DNA of 64,000 nt. Source: Truepera sp. (GTDB lineage: Bacteria > Deinococcota > Deinococci > Deinococcales > Trueperaceae). Of the stretch, positions 1 through 7,590 are shown in pieces; position 1 is the first letter of the stretch, and every line of letters begins with the position of its first letter. Made by a program: the position numbers and the translations under genes. The DNA lies in NCBI GenBank assembly GCA_032027045.1, contig JAVSMU010000001.1, positions 216,122 through 280,121 on the forward strand. Direction: 5' to 3'. The notes under the pieces are model-generated. The model worked only from the letters and a program-made list of their open reading frames with translations. It did no database searches and was not told where the DNA came from.

Positions 1-285
1 TGCTTGCGCCGCGCGCAGGAGGGTGAAGTGGGTGAACGCCTCCCTACGGCCCGGCGCCAGCCAGTAAGGCAGGATGTCGAGCGGACCCCGAACGGTGCCG
101 TCGGCCAGCCGCCAGCGCACGAGCGCCTCGGACCAACCGGCCGGAGCGGCCCCAAGGGAGGCGATGGGTTGATAGAAGTGCTGGAGGTCGTCGAGTTCTG
201 GGCTCATCGGGGGAAAGGGAAGCGCTTGCCGCTGCGGTAGATCGGGCGCCCGGTCGAGCGTGGTCAAGCCGGCAGCGACGACCAT
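1..285 (-). CDS. EAL-domain protein, N-terminal part (window edge)
   Basis: This reading frame runs off the left edge, so only the first 70-95 residues are present. It contains YQPI, then EALVRW and DGTVRGPLDILPYW, which match the opening strands of EAL cyclic-di-GMP phosphodiesterase domains (YQPI...EALLRW...P..FIP). EAL proteins hydrolyse c-di-GMP in the cytosol; the rest of the active site lies outside the window, so activity cannot be judged. The start is uncertain. The ATG ending at 285 lies 10 nt after the stop of the upstream exported-peptide gene and would suit coupled translation, while the ATG at 207 is also possible. Neither has a clear ribosome-binding site. Confidence 0.6.
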   Translation of the reverse strand, partial: MVVAAGLTTLDRAPDLPQRQALPFPPMSPELDDLQHFYQPIASLGAAPAGWSEALVRWRLADGTVRGPLDILPYWLAPGRREAFTHFTLLRAAQA

Positions 286-295
286 GGCAGGTGGC

Positions 296-442
296 TCAGC
301 CGACGTCCCACTCGCCGGGCAGGTTGCTGGTGCCTGCGAAAACGGCGCTGGACGGCGAGTAGGCGGCGAAACTGCCGGCCGCGAGGCCGGAGACTGCGAG
401 GGTAACGAGGAGAGCGGCGGCGATCTTCTTAAGGTTGCGCAT
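296..442 (-). CDS. Small exported peptide, 48 residues
   Basis: An ATG with a good GGAGGT ribosome-binding site (453-458) opens a 48-residue frame beginning MRNLKKIAAALLVTLAVSG. A basic start, a hydrophobic core and an AGSFAA stretch make a clear Sec signal peptide; cleavage would leave only about 20 residues, ending LPGEWDVG. I do not recognise the family. It sits just before the EAL gene on the same strand and diverges from a short gene and a repeat-rich transcriptional regulator. That arrangement resembles peptide-signalling modules in other phyla, but function is unknown. The strong ribosome-binding site and signal peptide support a real gene. Confidence 0.6.
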   Translation of the reverse strand: MRNLKKIAAALLVTLAVSGLAAGSFAAYSPSSAVFAGTSNLPGEWDVG

Positions 443-500
443 GGTGGGGAACACCTCCGTGACGTTGTAGTGAAGTTAATCGAAGGTGCGCTTCAAAGGC

Positions 501-530
501 GCTTCACCGGCCGGCGCCGTCGAGTGAAGC
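501..530. promoter_or_regulatory. Inverted repeat between divergent small genes
   Basis: GCTTCAC at 501-507 and GTGAAGC at 524-530 form an exact inverted repeat with a 16-nt spacer, between the divergent peptide gene (ends 442) and short gene (starts 620). Extra GCGCTTC and GAAGCG copies flank it. This could be an operator for the regulator encoded at 906, but that is inference. Confidence 0.3.
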
Positions 531-619
531 GGTGGCGAAGCGCGGCAGCGCCTAGCATCAGGGCCATAGCGCCTGGCAACTGGGCACAACAACAATGAGA
601 GAAGAGGATGGGATTGCCT

Positions 620-817
620 ATGGATCAAGAACTAGCCCTGCGCCAACTGCAGGCCACCACCTCGTTCACGTTCGTCGGTGACAAGGTCCTGCTGCGCAAC
701 ACCACGCTTATCGAAGCCGTCGCCAAACTGCAGCGTCAGGCCGACTTCCCCTTCGCACTGAGCGCCCAACTCGCCGGTATGGCGGTGGGCAAGCAGCCTT
801 CCTCCGCTAGCCACTAG
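620..817 (+). CDS. Hypothetical protein, 65 residues
   Basis: The frame reads MDQELALRQLQATT onward, with no signal peptide or membrane segment and no family I recognise. An ATG at 608 lies directly on the AGAGG motif (603-607), so the in-frame ATG at 620 is the better start, though its 12-nt spacing is long. It lies between the exported peptide and the regulator, on the regulator's strand, and ends just before an exact inverted repeat (857-879). It may be a small partner of that system or a chance frame. Confidence 0.4.
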   Translation: MDQELALRQLQATTSFTFVGDKVLLRNTTLIEAVAKLQRQADFPFALSAQLAGMAVGKQPSSASH

Positions 818-856
818 ACCCCAAGGCCGTTACGTTCGGCCACGTTGCCGGGCAAA

Positions 857-879
857 CGCCTAGCGCCTCCCGCTAGGCG
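857..879 (+). promoter_or_regulatory. 9-bp inverted repeat upstream of regulator
   Basis: CGCCTAGCG and CGCTAGGCG are exact inverted copies around a 5-nt loop. The second arm falls where the -35 box would lie for the -10 at 894-899. It could be an operator, or a short terminator for the gene ending at 817; there is no T-tract. Confidence 0.4.
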
Positions 880-893
880 AGCCGATCAGTGGC

Positions 894-899
894 TATCCT
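894..899 (+). promoter_or_regulatory. -10 hexamer TATCCT, probable leaderless start
   Basis: TATCCT is followed by six bases and then the ATG at 906, so transcription would begin at or next to the start codon. No ribosome-binding site precedes this gene, which fits a leaderless message. Confidence 0.45.
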
Positions 900-905
900 G
901 AAGCC

Positions 906-3371
906 ATGTGGCTCCCGCGCCTCGTCAGCGCCATCGAGGGGTCGGACCGCCCGGTCGTCCTGACGGGCGGCGAAGCCTACGGGACGCCCTTCCTCATCGA
1001 GGCGTTGAGGGGCCGCCACCCGGTCGCTTGGTTCGAGGTCGGGCGCGGCGCCGTCGGCGACTCGGTGGCGCAGGGCAACGCGCTCGCGCGCGCCGTCGAC
1101 GACGCCATAGGTACCCGCCTGCTCGGGGCGGCGCTGCCGTACAAGGCACATCTGGCCGCCATGCGGCACCACGCCGCAGACATCGGGCCGCTGTGGCTCG
1201 CCATGACGACCGAGCTCGTTGACGAACCGCTACTGGATGACCTGCTCCAACTCCACGGGGGCGGGTTCAGGGTCCTGCTGGACCTGCGAGGTGAGGCGAC
1301 GCCCTCCGGCGGGCGGCCCCGGAACTCGCTGCCCCGGACCCCGACGGTCCTGGGCCCCGACGAGTTGCGCGTGTCGCTCGAGGAGGCGGAGCTGCTCGTG
1401 CCTCGGGCGGTACCGACCGGGCAGGTAGAGGCCCTGTGGCACGTGGCCGACGGCCGCATAACCGAGCTGCTCAGGCGGGGGAACGACCTGGCGGGTATCC
1501 CTGCTCCAACGGTTCCCAGCCCGGCCGGCGCCCTCGTCGACCCCCAGGACGCGCGGCTCGTGGAGGCGCCGTTGGCGATCCAGGCCCTGCGGCGCGAGGG
1601 TGAGTACGTGGCGGCACTGGAACTGGCCACACTCAAGGCCCCCGAGTTGGTGGACGATCTCCTCAGGCAGGCTGGGCCGCGTTTCCAGGAGGACGGACTG
1701 TTGCTCCGCTTGCACCTGCTCCTCTCGGCGCTTCCCGAGGAGTACTCGCGCTCGGAGAGGGTGTTGGAATGGCGCCTGGTGGCGGGCTTTGCCGCAGCCG
1801 ACGTGGCGGACGTGCTGGCGGACGTCGACTCCTACCTCGCCGTTCACGTGGCGCCGGAGCTGAGGGCCCGCCGCGCCGGCGCGCTGCCGCTTCAGCAGGG
1901 GTTCGAGTTGGCCAAGCAGGCAGTCGAGGCGCGCCGGACGCCCCTGACCCTGTGGCAGTACGGTCGCCTCCATCCCGACCCCGACGAGGCTCTCAAGGTC
2001 CTCCGGGAGTCCGTGCAACTGGCCGACGACGTGGGGGGACCCTACGACCTGGTGCGTAACGCCGGCATGCTCGTCGCGCGCCTCGGCCGCATGGGGGACT
2101 ACGCTCAGGCCGCCCGTTGGGCGCGGTGGACGCTCGACGTCTTCGACAGGGGAGACGTCGTCGACGGCGCCAGGCGGCTCCAGGTCGTGAACGACCTGGC
2201 GATGGCCAACATCATGAGCGGTGACCTCGTGGGCATGCGTGGCGTGCTCGAGAACGCCCAGGCGCTTGCCGAGGGCAACCTGCCACAGCTGTCCATGTTG
2301 TTGCGCGGCACCTTGGCGGCCCTGGAGCTGGCCGAATCCGACCCACGGGCCGCGCTGGAGCTGGCGTTGGCCAATTACCACGCTAGCCCCAGGCGCGCGC
2401 GCGCCATCCACGGTCAACTGCTGGTTCGCGTGCTGCTCGAGCTCGGCAGGCTCGACGAGGCAAGGCGCGTGGCGGAAGACGTGGTGGGGCTGGCCGAGCA
2501 GTCGCGCGGTTACGAGTGGACCGTCGCGCGCCTCGCGCGCGGCATGGTCGGCGCGGTCTCGCAGGCAGAGGGCGCCGCTGAGGACCTGCTCGACGCGGTG
2601 CTGGCCCCGGACCTCGCCGCCGAGCACCGGTTGAGCGCGGTCCTTCACTACCTGCTTGCCGCCGAAGGCGGCGGGGCCAACCTGCCGCGAGACACCTTGG
2701 CCCTCGTGTCGAGCGCCTCGATCACGGCGCTAAGGGTCGCTAGTGGTCCCGAAGAGCTCTTCGCGGCGGTCTGGAGCAGCGTCTCCAAGCCCCAGGCGAG
2801 CCTGCGCCTGGAGCTCCTGGGAGAGCCGGTGGCGCGTTACGAGGGCAAGAGCAACCCGCTCCCGCAGCGACTGGCGGAGGTGACCGCCGCCCTGGTGGCC
2901 AACCCGGATGGGATCGCCCTCGAGGCACTCAACGACTACCTCGTGCCCGACGGCCAGGAGCCGTTCACGAAGAGCGGCATGCGCGCCATGATGACCCGCA
3001 TGCGCAAGTTCTTGCCGGTGAGCGACGCGCCCTACCGCTTCGCCGTCCCGTTCTCCTCGGACCTGCTCGAGCTGCGCGCCCACCTCGCCAAGCGCGAGGT
3101 GCGGCAGGCGGTCGCTTTGTATAGGAGCGCCCTCGTGCCCCAGAGCCAGGCGCCCGGCTTGGTCGAGGAACGGCTCAACCTGGAAGAGGAACTGCGCCAG
3201 GCGGCGCTCGAGGCGCGCGACGCCGATGCGCTCTTCTCCCTGGCCGAGCGCTTGGCGGACGACCTCGAGTGTTGGGAGGGGGCTGCGGAAGTGCTGTTGC
3301 CGAGCGACCCGCGGCTCACGGTGGCGCGGGCGCGAGTAAGGCGGCTGCGGGAGGCCTATCAGGCGGGCTGA
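906..3371 (+). CDS. Repeat-rich transcriptional regulator with C-terminal winged helix and BTAD-like domain
   Basis: This 821-residue protein has an N-terminal domain of about 250 residues that loosely resembles MalT-type ATPases but lacks a Walker A lysine motif (GGEAYGTP in its place). Helical TPR-like repeats run from about 250 to 630. From about 650 the sequence has the pattern of the winged helix plus bacterial transcriptional activation domain found in SARP-like regulators: NPDGIALEALNDYLVPDG, then MRAMMTRMRKFLP, then QAVALYRSALVP. In such proteins the helical repeats usually sense a ligand or partner and the winged helix binds DNA. The neighbouring exported peptide is a candidate ligand, which is inference. 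No ribosome-binding site; the start is set by the leaderless -10. Confidence 0.65.
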   Translation: MWLPRLVSAIEGSDRPVVLTGGEAYGTPFLIEALRGRHPVAWFEVGRGAVGDSVAQGNALARAVDDAIGTRLLGAALPYKAHLAAMRHHAADIGPLWLAMTTELVDEPLLDDLLQLHGGGFRVLLDLRGEATPSGGRPRNSLPRTPTVLGPDELRVSLEEAELLVPRAVPTGQVEALWHVADGRITELLRRGNDLAGIPAPTVPSPAGALVDPQDARLVEAPLAIQALRREGEYVAALELATLKAPELVDDLLRQAGPRFQEDGLLLRLHLLLSALPEEYSRSERVLEWRLVAGFAAADVADVLADVDSYLAVHVAPELRARRAGALPLQQGFELAKQAVEARRTPLTLWQYGRLHPDPDEALKVLRESVQLADDVGGPYDLVRNAGMLVARLGRMGDYAQAARWARWTLDVFDRGDVVDGARRLQVVNDLAMANIMSGDLVGMRGVLENAQALAEGNLPQLSMLLRGTLAALELAESDPRAALELALANYHASPRRARAIHGQLLVRVLLELGRLDEARRVAEDVVGLAEQSRGYEWTVARLARGMVGAVSQAEGAAEDLLDAVLAPDLAAEHRLSAVLHYLLAAEGGGANLPRDTLALVSSASITALRVASGPEELFAAVWSSVSKPQASLRLELLGEPVARYEGKSNPLPQRLAEVTAALVANPDGIALEALNDYLVPDGQEPFTKSGMRAMMTRMRKFLPVSDAPYRFAVPFSSDLLELRAHLAKREVRQAVALYRSALVPQSQAPGLVEERLNLEEELRQAALEARDADALFSLAERLADDLECWEGAAEVLLPSDPRLTVARARVRRLREAYQAG

Positions 3372-3503
3372 TGCTGGCACCGAAGAAGGTCGCCCCATGG
3401 CACGAGGCAGCGCACCAGATCAGCGCGGCTGATTGACAAGTGCTCGGGAGCGCTAACAAGAGGTGGTCGGGTGCTCATGGCCGGAGGTGTGTCCGGTTTG
3501 TCA

Positions 3504-3532
3504 TTGCACGCACCTTTCGGCCCCCCTAGAAT
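3504..3532 (+). promoter_or_regulatory. Promoter of the lipoprotein gene
   Basis: TTGCAC (3504-3509), a 17-base spacer and TAGAAT (3527-3532) make a standard housekeeping promoter. A leader of about 25 bases carries a GGGAGGT ribosome-binding site before the ATG at 3566. Confidence 0.6.
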
Positions 3533-3565
3533 CCGACGGTAAACACCAAGCTCGGGAGGTACTGC

Positions 3566-6217
3566 ATGTCGTACGCCAGAATCCTGCTGGCCACTCTGCT
3601 AGTGGCCGTGTTGGCCGCCTGTGGGGGGCCAACCACTCCTCCAGTGCCGCCTAAACCCACCATCAGTGCGGTCACGCCGGCGGTCGCTCCTCGCGGTGGC
3701 GCCATCGTAGTCGACGGTGCCGACTTCGGCACCAGCGGCAAGCTCATGGTCGGAGGCGTCGAAGCCGTCGTCAGCAGTTGGGCCAACGACAAGATAGAGG
3801 CCACGGTGGCAAGCGGCACGCTGGACGGCTGGCAGGACGTCGTGGTAGAGACGGCCGACGGCACGGACGACTTCTCCCCGTTCTTCGTAGGCGCGGAGTA
3901 CAGTGGTACCGCGAGCGGCCTTCAGGCTTTCCTGGACGGGCTCGACAAGGGCACGGCCGTCCTGCTGCAGGCGCAGACGTACGACCTCAGCGCGGAGACC
4001 GACGAACTGCTCCTCGACAACCACGGGCTTTACGGTCGCGGTGAGACCCAGACGACGGTCAAGCTGTCAAATACCGGCGGTGCTATCGTCCTGTCCGATT
4101 GGGGCGCGACCGTGACGATCGCGGATCTCGCGATCGAAGGCGACTTCATCGCCTTCTTCCACGGCAACGCGGTCAAGACACTCGCGACGCTCAGTTCGAA
4201 CATGCTTACTGCCATGCCGTTGAACGAGGCCATGGTGACCCGCACCATCTCCCCACCACAGCCGTCCGGGATGACCGATGCTTGGAGCACGGAGACGTTC
4301 TCCGAACTCGGATCCCCGGTTGACGTCGTCTCATCGCCGGGAGCGCTCACCACGACCACCAGGGCACCCCGGGTATTCACTGCCAAGGCGTTGGCTCACG
4401 CACCCGAGGTCGCACTCGAGCCCGCCGGCCTTTCGACGCCGAAGATTACCTTGCAAAACGTCAGCTACTCGGATGTCTTGGGCGGCGGGTCCTTCGGCTT
4501 TCCGATGTTCTTGATCCCCACGCTCGACATCACACTGACCGACGTCACCATCGATGCCGGAGACAGCACAGTGGCCCTGTTCTCCGGCCGCAATGTGACG
4601 CTCGAGCGGGTCGACGTCACCTCGGACCTGGCTTGGGTCGGGTCGTATGGGGGGACGCTAACGGTGCAGGACTCGACAGTAGAGTCGGCGACCAACGTCT
4701 ATCTCTTGGCTGAGGCTGGGATGAAGGTGAACGGCTCCACGGTTCGTGCGGCCGACGGGATGATCGATGTCGTCGGGGCCGCAAGCGCCTTCTTTGGCGG
4801 CGGCACGGATCCCACTGGTGGATTCATAGAGTTCGTCGGCAGCACCATCGAGGCGCTCGACGGCAACCTGGCCGACGGCACCGTAAACGGGTTCATGATC
4901 TTCGAGACGCAGTTCGCGCCAATCAGCCTGACCGATAACGTCCTCATCCGCTCGCACGACGCGACGGTCATAATCACGCAACAGAGCTTTAACGGCGAGG
5001 GTGACATCACGCTCGCGGGCAACGGCGACGTGCGAGCGGGCGTGTTCAAGAGTGAAGATCCCGTCAACTTCCGCTCCGGTGAGATCTATGTCTACACCGG
5101 AGGCGGCGGGTCGCTCGCAGACGTCGTCAGGCTCGAGGGCAACACTATGGCTGCCACGGCTACGCTCGTGGTCGACCTGAGCGGCAGTTCGAGCCCGGGC
5201 TTCCTTTCAGCGAGCCACAACACGTTGACCGCGGGAGACGGCGAGAACGACGGCCTCTTACAGTTGATCGCCGGCGCTACGGGCCAGTTGAGTTTGGAGG
5301 ATAATGTCGTCTCGGCTGACGGGACGATCGTTTTCGTGGCGCCAGACCTGTCGGGAACTACCGCCGTGCTGGCAGGTAACACCATCTCGGCCGTCGGTGC
5401 AGGGTCACCTGCGGTCATCTCACAGTTGAACGGTGGGTCTTGCGAGATGGCCGGGAACACTTTCGAGGCCGAGGACATAACTGCGGTCAACCCCGCCGTG
5501 GTGTTCCTGATATGCACCGGTGCCGACCCACTCGTGGACACCTTCACGGTTACGGGCAACACCATGACTACTAGCGGTAACGGCGGCTCGAGCTTGCTGA
5601 CGCTGTTCAGCGCCGGCGAGTTGACCATGGCCTCCAATCAGGTAGCTACGGAGGCGACGTTCCAGGTGACGGCGGCTGACGTCGGCGTGGTCTCCGCGAA
5701 CGACATCCAACTAGAGGACGGCTACTGGATAGTGTCAGGCGGCTCCTCGAGCGATCTGACGGTCGATGCGAACGTTGTCACTTGCGAGGACCCGATCGCC
5801 TACGGCCTGTTTGTCTCCGGTGTCGGGAACACTGTCGTGACAGGCAACGAGTTCACCGTCAACGGCACGCCGGCTCCCTCCGCCGTCGCGCTCGCGTTTG
5901 CCACCAGCGGCGCACCCATCACGGTCGCCGCCAGCGGCAACACTTTCACCAACTTCAGCCGCGCGCTCTACGTCGCCGACCAAGCCACAACGGCCTGGGG
6001 CATCACGGCCACGGTCGAGGACAACGTCTTCGACTTCCCCATCGACGCGGCGCCGAAAGCCGCCGAGCTTTTCAACGTGAAGAGCGCGATCGACGCCCGC
6101 AACAACCAGTGGGGCACGAACACGAGCGCCGCCACGGTGACCACCTACGTCACCCTCAGCGGTGACACCGTGGCACAGGGGGGCAGCATCCTACTGAATC
6201 CGATCACCTTGCCCTGA
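3566..6217 (+). CDS. Lipoprotein with IPT/TIG-like and right-handed beta-helix domains
   Basis: The start follows a strong GGGAGGT site. Residues 1-19 form a lipoprotein signal ending LAAC, so the mature protein would be lipidated and exported. Residues 30-110 (PTISAVTPAVAPRGGAIVVDG...) resemble an IPT/TIG immunoglobulin-like domain. From about 120 to the end there are many degenerate beta-helix rungs of the type LxGNTxxA and VTGNTMT, rich in Asn, Gly and Thr. Such proteins often bind or cleave polysaccharides, but I see no catalytic motif of a lyase or glycosidase family, so a surface adhesive or structural role is equally likely. A hairpin terminator follows. Confidence 0.7.
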   Translation: MSYARILLATLLVAVLAACGGPTTPPVPPKPTISAVTPAVAPRGGAIVVDGADFGTSGKLMVGGVEAVVSSWANDKIEATVASGTLDGWQDVVVETADGTDDFSPFFVGAEYSGTASGLQAFLDGLDKGTAVLLQAQTYDLSAETDELLLDNHGLYGRGETQTTVKLSNTGGAIVLSDWGATVTIADLAIEGDFIAFFHGNAVKTLATLSSNMLTAMPLNEAMVTRTISPPQPSGMTDAWSTETFSELGSPVDVVSSPGALTTTTRAPRVFTAKALAHAPEVALEPAGLSTPKITLQNVSYSDVLGGGSFGFPMFLIPTLDITLTDVTIDAGDSTVALFSGRNVTLERVDVTSDLAWVGSYGGTLTVQDSTVESATNVYLLAEAGMKVNGSTVRAADGMIDVVGAASAFFGGGTDPTGGFIEFVGSTIEALDGNLADGTVNGFMIFETQFAPISLTDNVLIRSHDATVIITQQSFNGEGDITLAGNGDVRAGVFKSEDPVNFRSGEIYVYTGGGGSLADVVRLEGNTMAATATLVVDLSGSSSPGFLSASHNTLTAGDGENDGLLQLIAGATGQLSLEDNVVSADGTIVFVAPDLSGTTAVLAGNTISAVGAGSPAVISQLNGGSCEMAGNTFEAEDITAVNPAVVFLICTGADPLVDTFTVTGNTMTTSGNGGSSLLTLFSAGELTMASNQVATEATFQVTAADVGVVSANDIQLEDGYWIVSGGSSSDLTVDANVVTCEDPIAYGLFVSGVGNTVVTGNEFTVNGTPAPSAVALAFATSGAPITVAASGNTFTNFSRALYVADQATTAWGITATVEDNVFDFPIDAAPKAAELFNVKSAIDARNNQWGTNTSAATVTTYVTLSGDTVAQGGSILLNPITLP

Positions 6218-6242
6218 GGTTCGAGGCAACCTAGTTCCATCC

Positions 6243-6273
6243 CATCGCGCGCGGGCCCGGTCCGCGCGCGATG
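6243..6273 (+). terminator. Hairpin downstream of the lipoprotein gene
   Basis: A perfect 12-bp stem (CATCGCGCGCGG with CCGCGCGCGATG) closes a 7-base loop 25 bases after the stop codon. There is no T-tract, so it may slow rather than fully stop transcription. Confidence 0.55.
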
Positions 6274-6320
6274 CCGTGGCCGGCGTCGGGCGCAGGCGAG
6301 GCAGCGTGACCACCCTGCGT

Positions 6321-6326
6321 TAGGCT
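6321..6326 (+). promoter_or_regulatory. -10 hexamer TAGGCT before azlC
   Basis: TAGGCT lies eight bases before the azlC ATG and no ribosome-binding site is present. This matches the leaderless pattern seen elsewhere in the window, though the hexamer is weak. Confidence 0.35.
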
Positions 6327-6334
6327 CATGTCCC

Positions 6335-7228
6335 ATGGAGCCGAGGGGCACTGCCGCGCGCTTCGGGAGGGGCCTGTTGGCCAGCGCGCCAGTAGCCCTC
6401 GCCTACTTCCCGGTCGCCGTCTCGTTCGGCGTGGCGGCCGCCAAGGCGGGGTTCTCCCTGCCAGAGGCCGCGTTCATGTCGATAGTCATCTACGCAGGCG
6501 CCAGCCAGTTTCTCGCCCTGGCGTTGCTGGCGGGAGGGGCGTCCCCGGCGCTCACCGCGATCTCGCTCCTGGCCATGAATGCCCGTCACGTGCTCTACGC
6601 GCCCGCCCTGCTGGAGGGGTTGCGTCGCCTAGCCGACCTCCGCGCCCCTCGCCTAGCCGACCCCCGCGCCCCTCGCCTAACCAGCGCCGCGTTCGACGCG
6701 CCTGACGCGACCCTCGCCGACTTGCGTGTGCCACCCCGTACCCGCGCCGACCTCCGCGCACGTGGGGAGGCCCGCGCCGACTGGCCGCCCACGCGCTGGT
6801 CGTGGTTGTGGGCCTTCGGCCTCACCGACGAGGTGTTCGCCGGCGCCCTTGGTAGGGTCGCGGGGCGAAGGCTGAACTGGAGCGAAGCGTGGCAGACGGG
6901 TCTGGGCCTCGGGGCCTACCTTGCTTGGGTCGGGGGCACGACATTAGGCGCGGTCTTGGGCGCTGGGGCCTTCGAGCGCTGGCCGGCCATCGACGCGGCC
7001 CTCGGGTTCCTGCTGCCCGCCCTCTTCCTTGCGCTCCTGCTTGCCATGTTCGAGGGGCGGCACCTGGCGGCGGCCGTGGTCGCGGTGGCGGCGTTCGCGC
7101 TCGGATCGGCGCTGGCCTCTCCCAGCACAGGGATCTTAGTGGGCATGCTGGCGGGCGGGTTGGCCGGCGTCCTGTCCTCGGCCCGGGGTGAACGTTCTGC
7201 CGGCCCCAGTGCGGGCGGCGCGCCTTGA
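6335..7228 (+). CDS. azlC: AzlC-family branched-chain amino-acid exporter, large subunit
   Basis: AzlC with AzlD forms an inner-membrane exporter of branched-chain amino acids and analogues. The N-terminal half is typical: AYFPVAVSFGVAAAKAG, then YAGASQFLALALL, then LLAMNARHVLYAP. Membrane segments resume at about residue 150 (WSWLWAFGLTDEVFAGAL) and continue to the end. Residues 95-148 are unusual: an Arg/Ala/Pro/Asp-rich loop encoded partly by a 24-bp tandem repeat (LADLRAPRLADPRAPRL), longer than the short loop expected there. The length, 297 residues, exceeds the usual 230-250 because of this insert. The azlD start overlaps the stop. Confidence 0.85.
   Translation: MEPRGTAARFGRGLLASAPVALAYFPVAVSFGVAAAKAGFSLPEAAFMSIVIYAGASQFLALALLAGGASPALTAISLLAMNARHVLYAPALLEGLRRLADLRAPRLADPRAPRLTSAAFDAPDATLADLRVPPRTRADLRARGEARADWPPTRWSWLWAFGLTDEVFAGALGRVAGRRLNWSEAWQTGLGLGAYLAWVGGTTLGAVLGAGAFERWPAIDAALGFLLPALFLALLLAMFEGRHLAAAVVAVAAFALGSALASPSTGILVGMLAGGLAGVLSSARGERSAGPSAGGAP
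6632..6679 (+). repeat. 24-bp tandem repeat inside azlC
   Basis: Two copies of a 24-bp unit (6632-6655 and 6656-6679) differ at one position. A partial third copy appears near 6743-6760. The reading frame is kept, adding Ala/Arg/Pro/Asp-rich residues to a loop of AzlC. Confidence 0.75.
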
Positions 7229-7590
7229 GCCTCGAACTGGTGGCGGTCTGCGCCGTCGTGGGCGTCGGAACTTACCTGTTCCGCTACCTGCCAACGCGCT
7301 TGGGCGCGGGGCGTACGCGCGGGCGCTTCGCAGGACCGCTCGGCGCTTTCCTCGGAAGCGTCGGCGTGGCCGCCGTGGCTGCGCTGCTCGCGGCCTCGCT
7401 CGAGCCCTACCTGGTGCCGTTCGCCCGCGGCGTGATCGCAGCTGGGCCGAGCCCGGCCGAGGCACGCGCCGCCATAGCGGCCGTGCTCGGAGCTCTTGCC
7501 ACGGCCGCCACGTTCCGGTGGTGCAAGGACGTCGCCGTCGCGACCCTGACGGGAGCGCTCGTCTACGGCGTAACGTGGTGGTTGACGTGA
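7225..7590 (+). CDS. azlD: AzlD-family small subunit of the amino-acid exporter
   Basis: The protein has 121 residues and three to four hydrophobic segments, with the AzlD signature near the start (AVVGVGTYLFRYLP) and the usual C-terminal ALATAATFRWCKDVAVATLTG. It starts at TTG inside the TTGA overlap with the azlC stop, which points to coupled translation and equal amounts of both subunits. AzlCD pairs export branched-chain amino acids or toxic analogues; the substrate here is unproven. The following peptidase gene overlaps its stop as GTGA, so all three genes probably share one transcript. Confidence 0.85.
   Translation: MSLELVAVCAVVGVGTYLFRYLPTRLGAGRTRGRFAGPLGAFLGSVGVAAVAALLAASLEPYLVPFARGVIAAGPSPAEARAAIAAVLGALATAATFRWCKDVAVATLTGALVYGVTWWLT

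Noticed and set aside
7188..7586. N-terminal extension of the M28 peptidase frame over azlD
   Set aside because: It is Arg/Gly-rich, runs through azlD in another frame, and the GTGA overlap gives a natural start.
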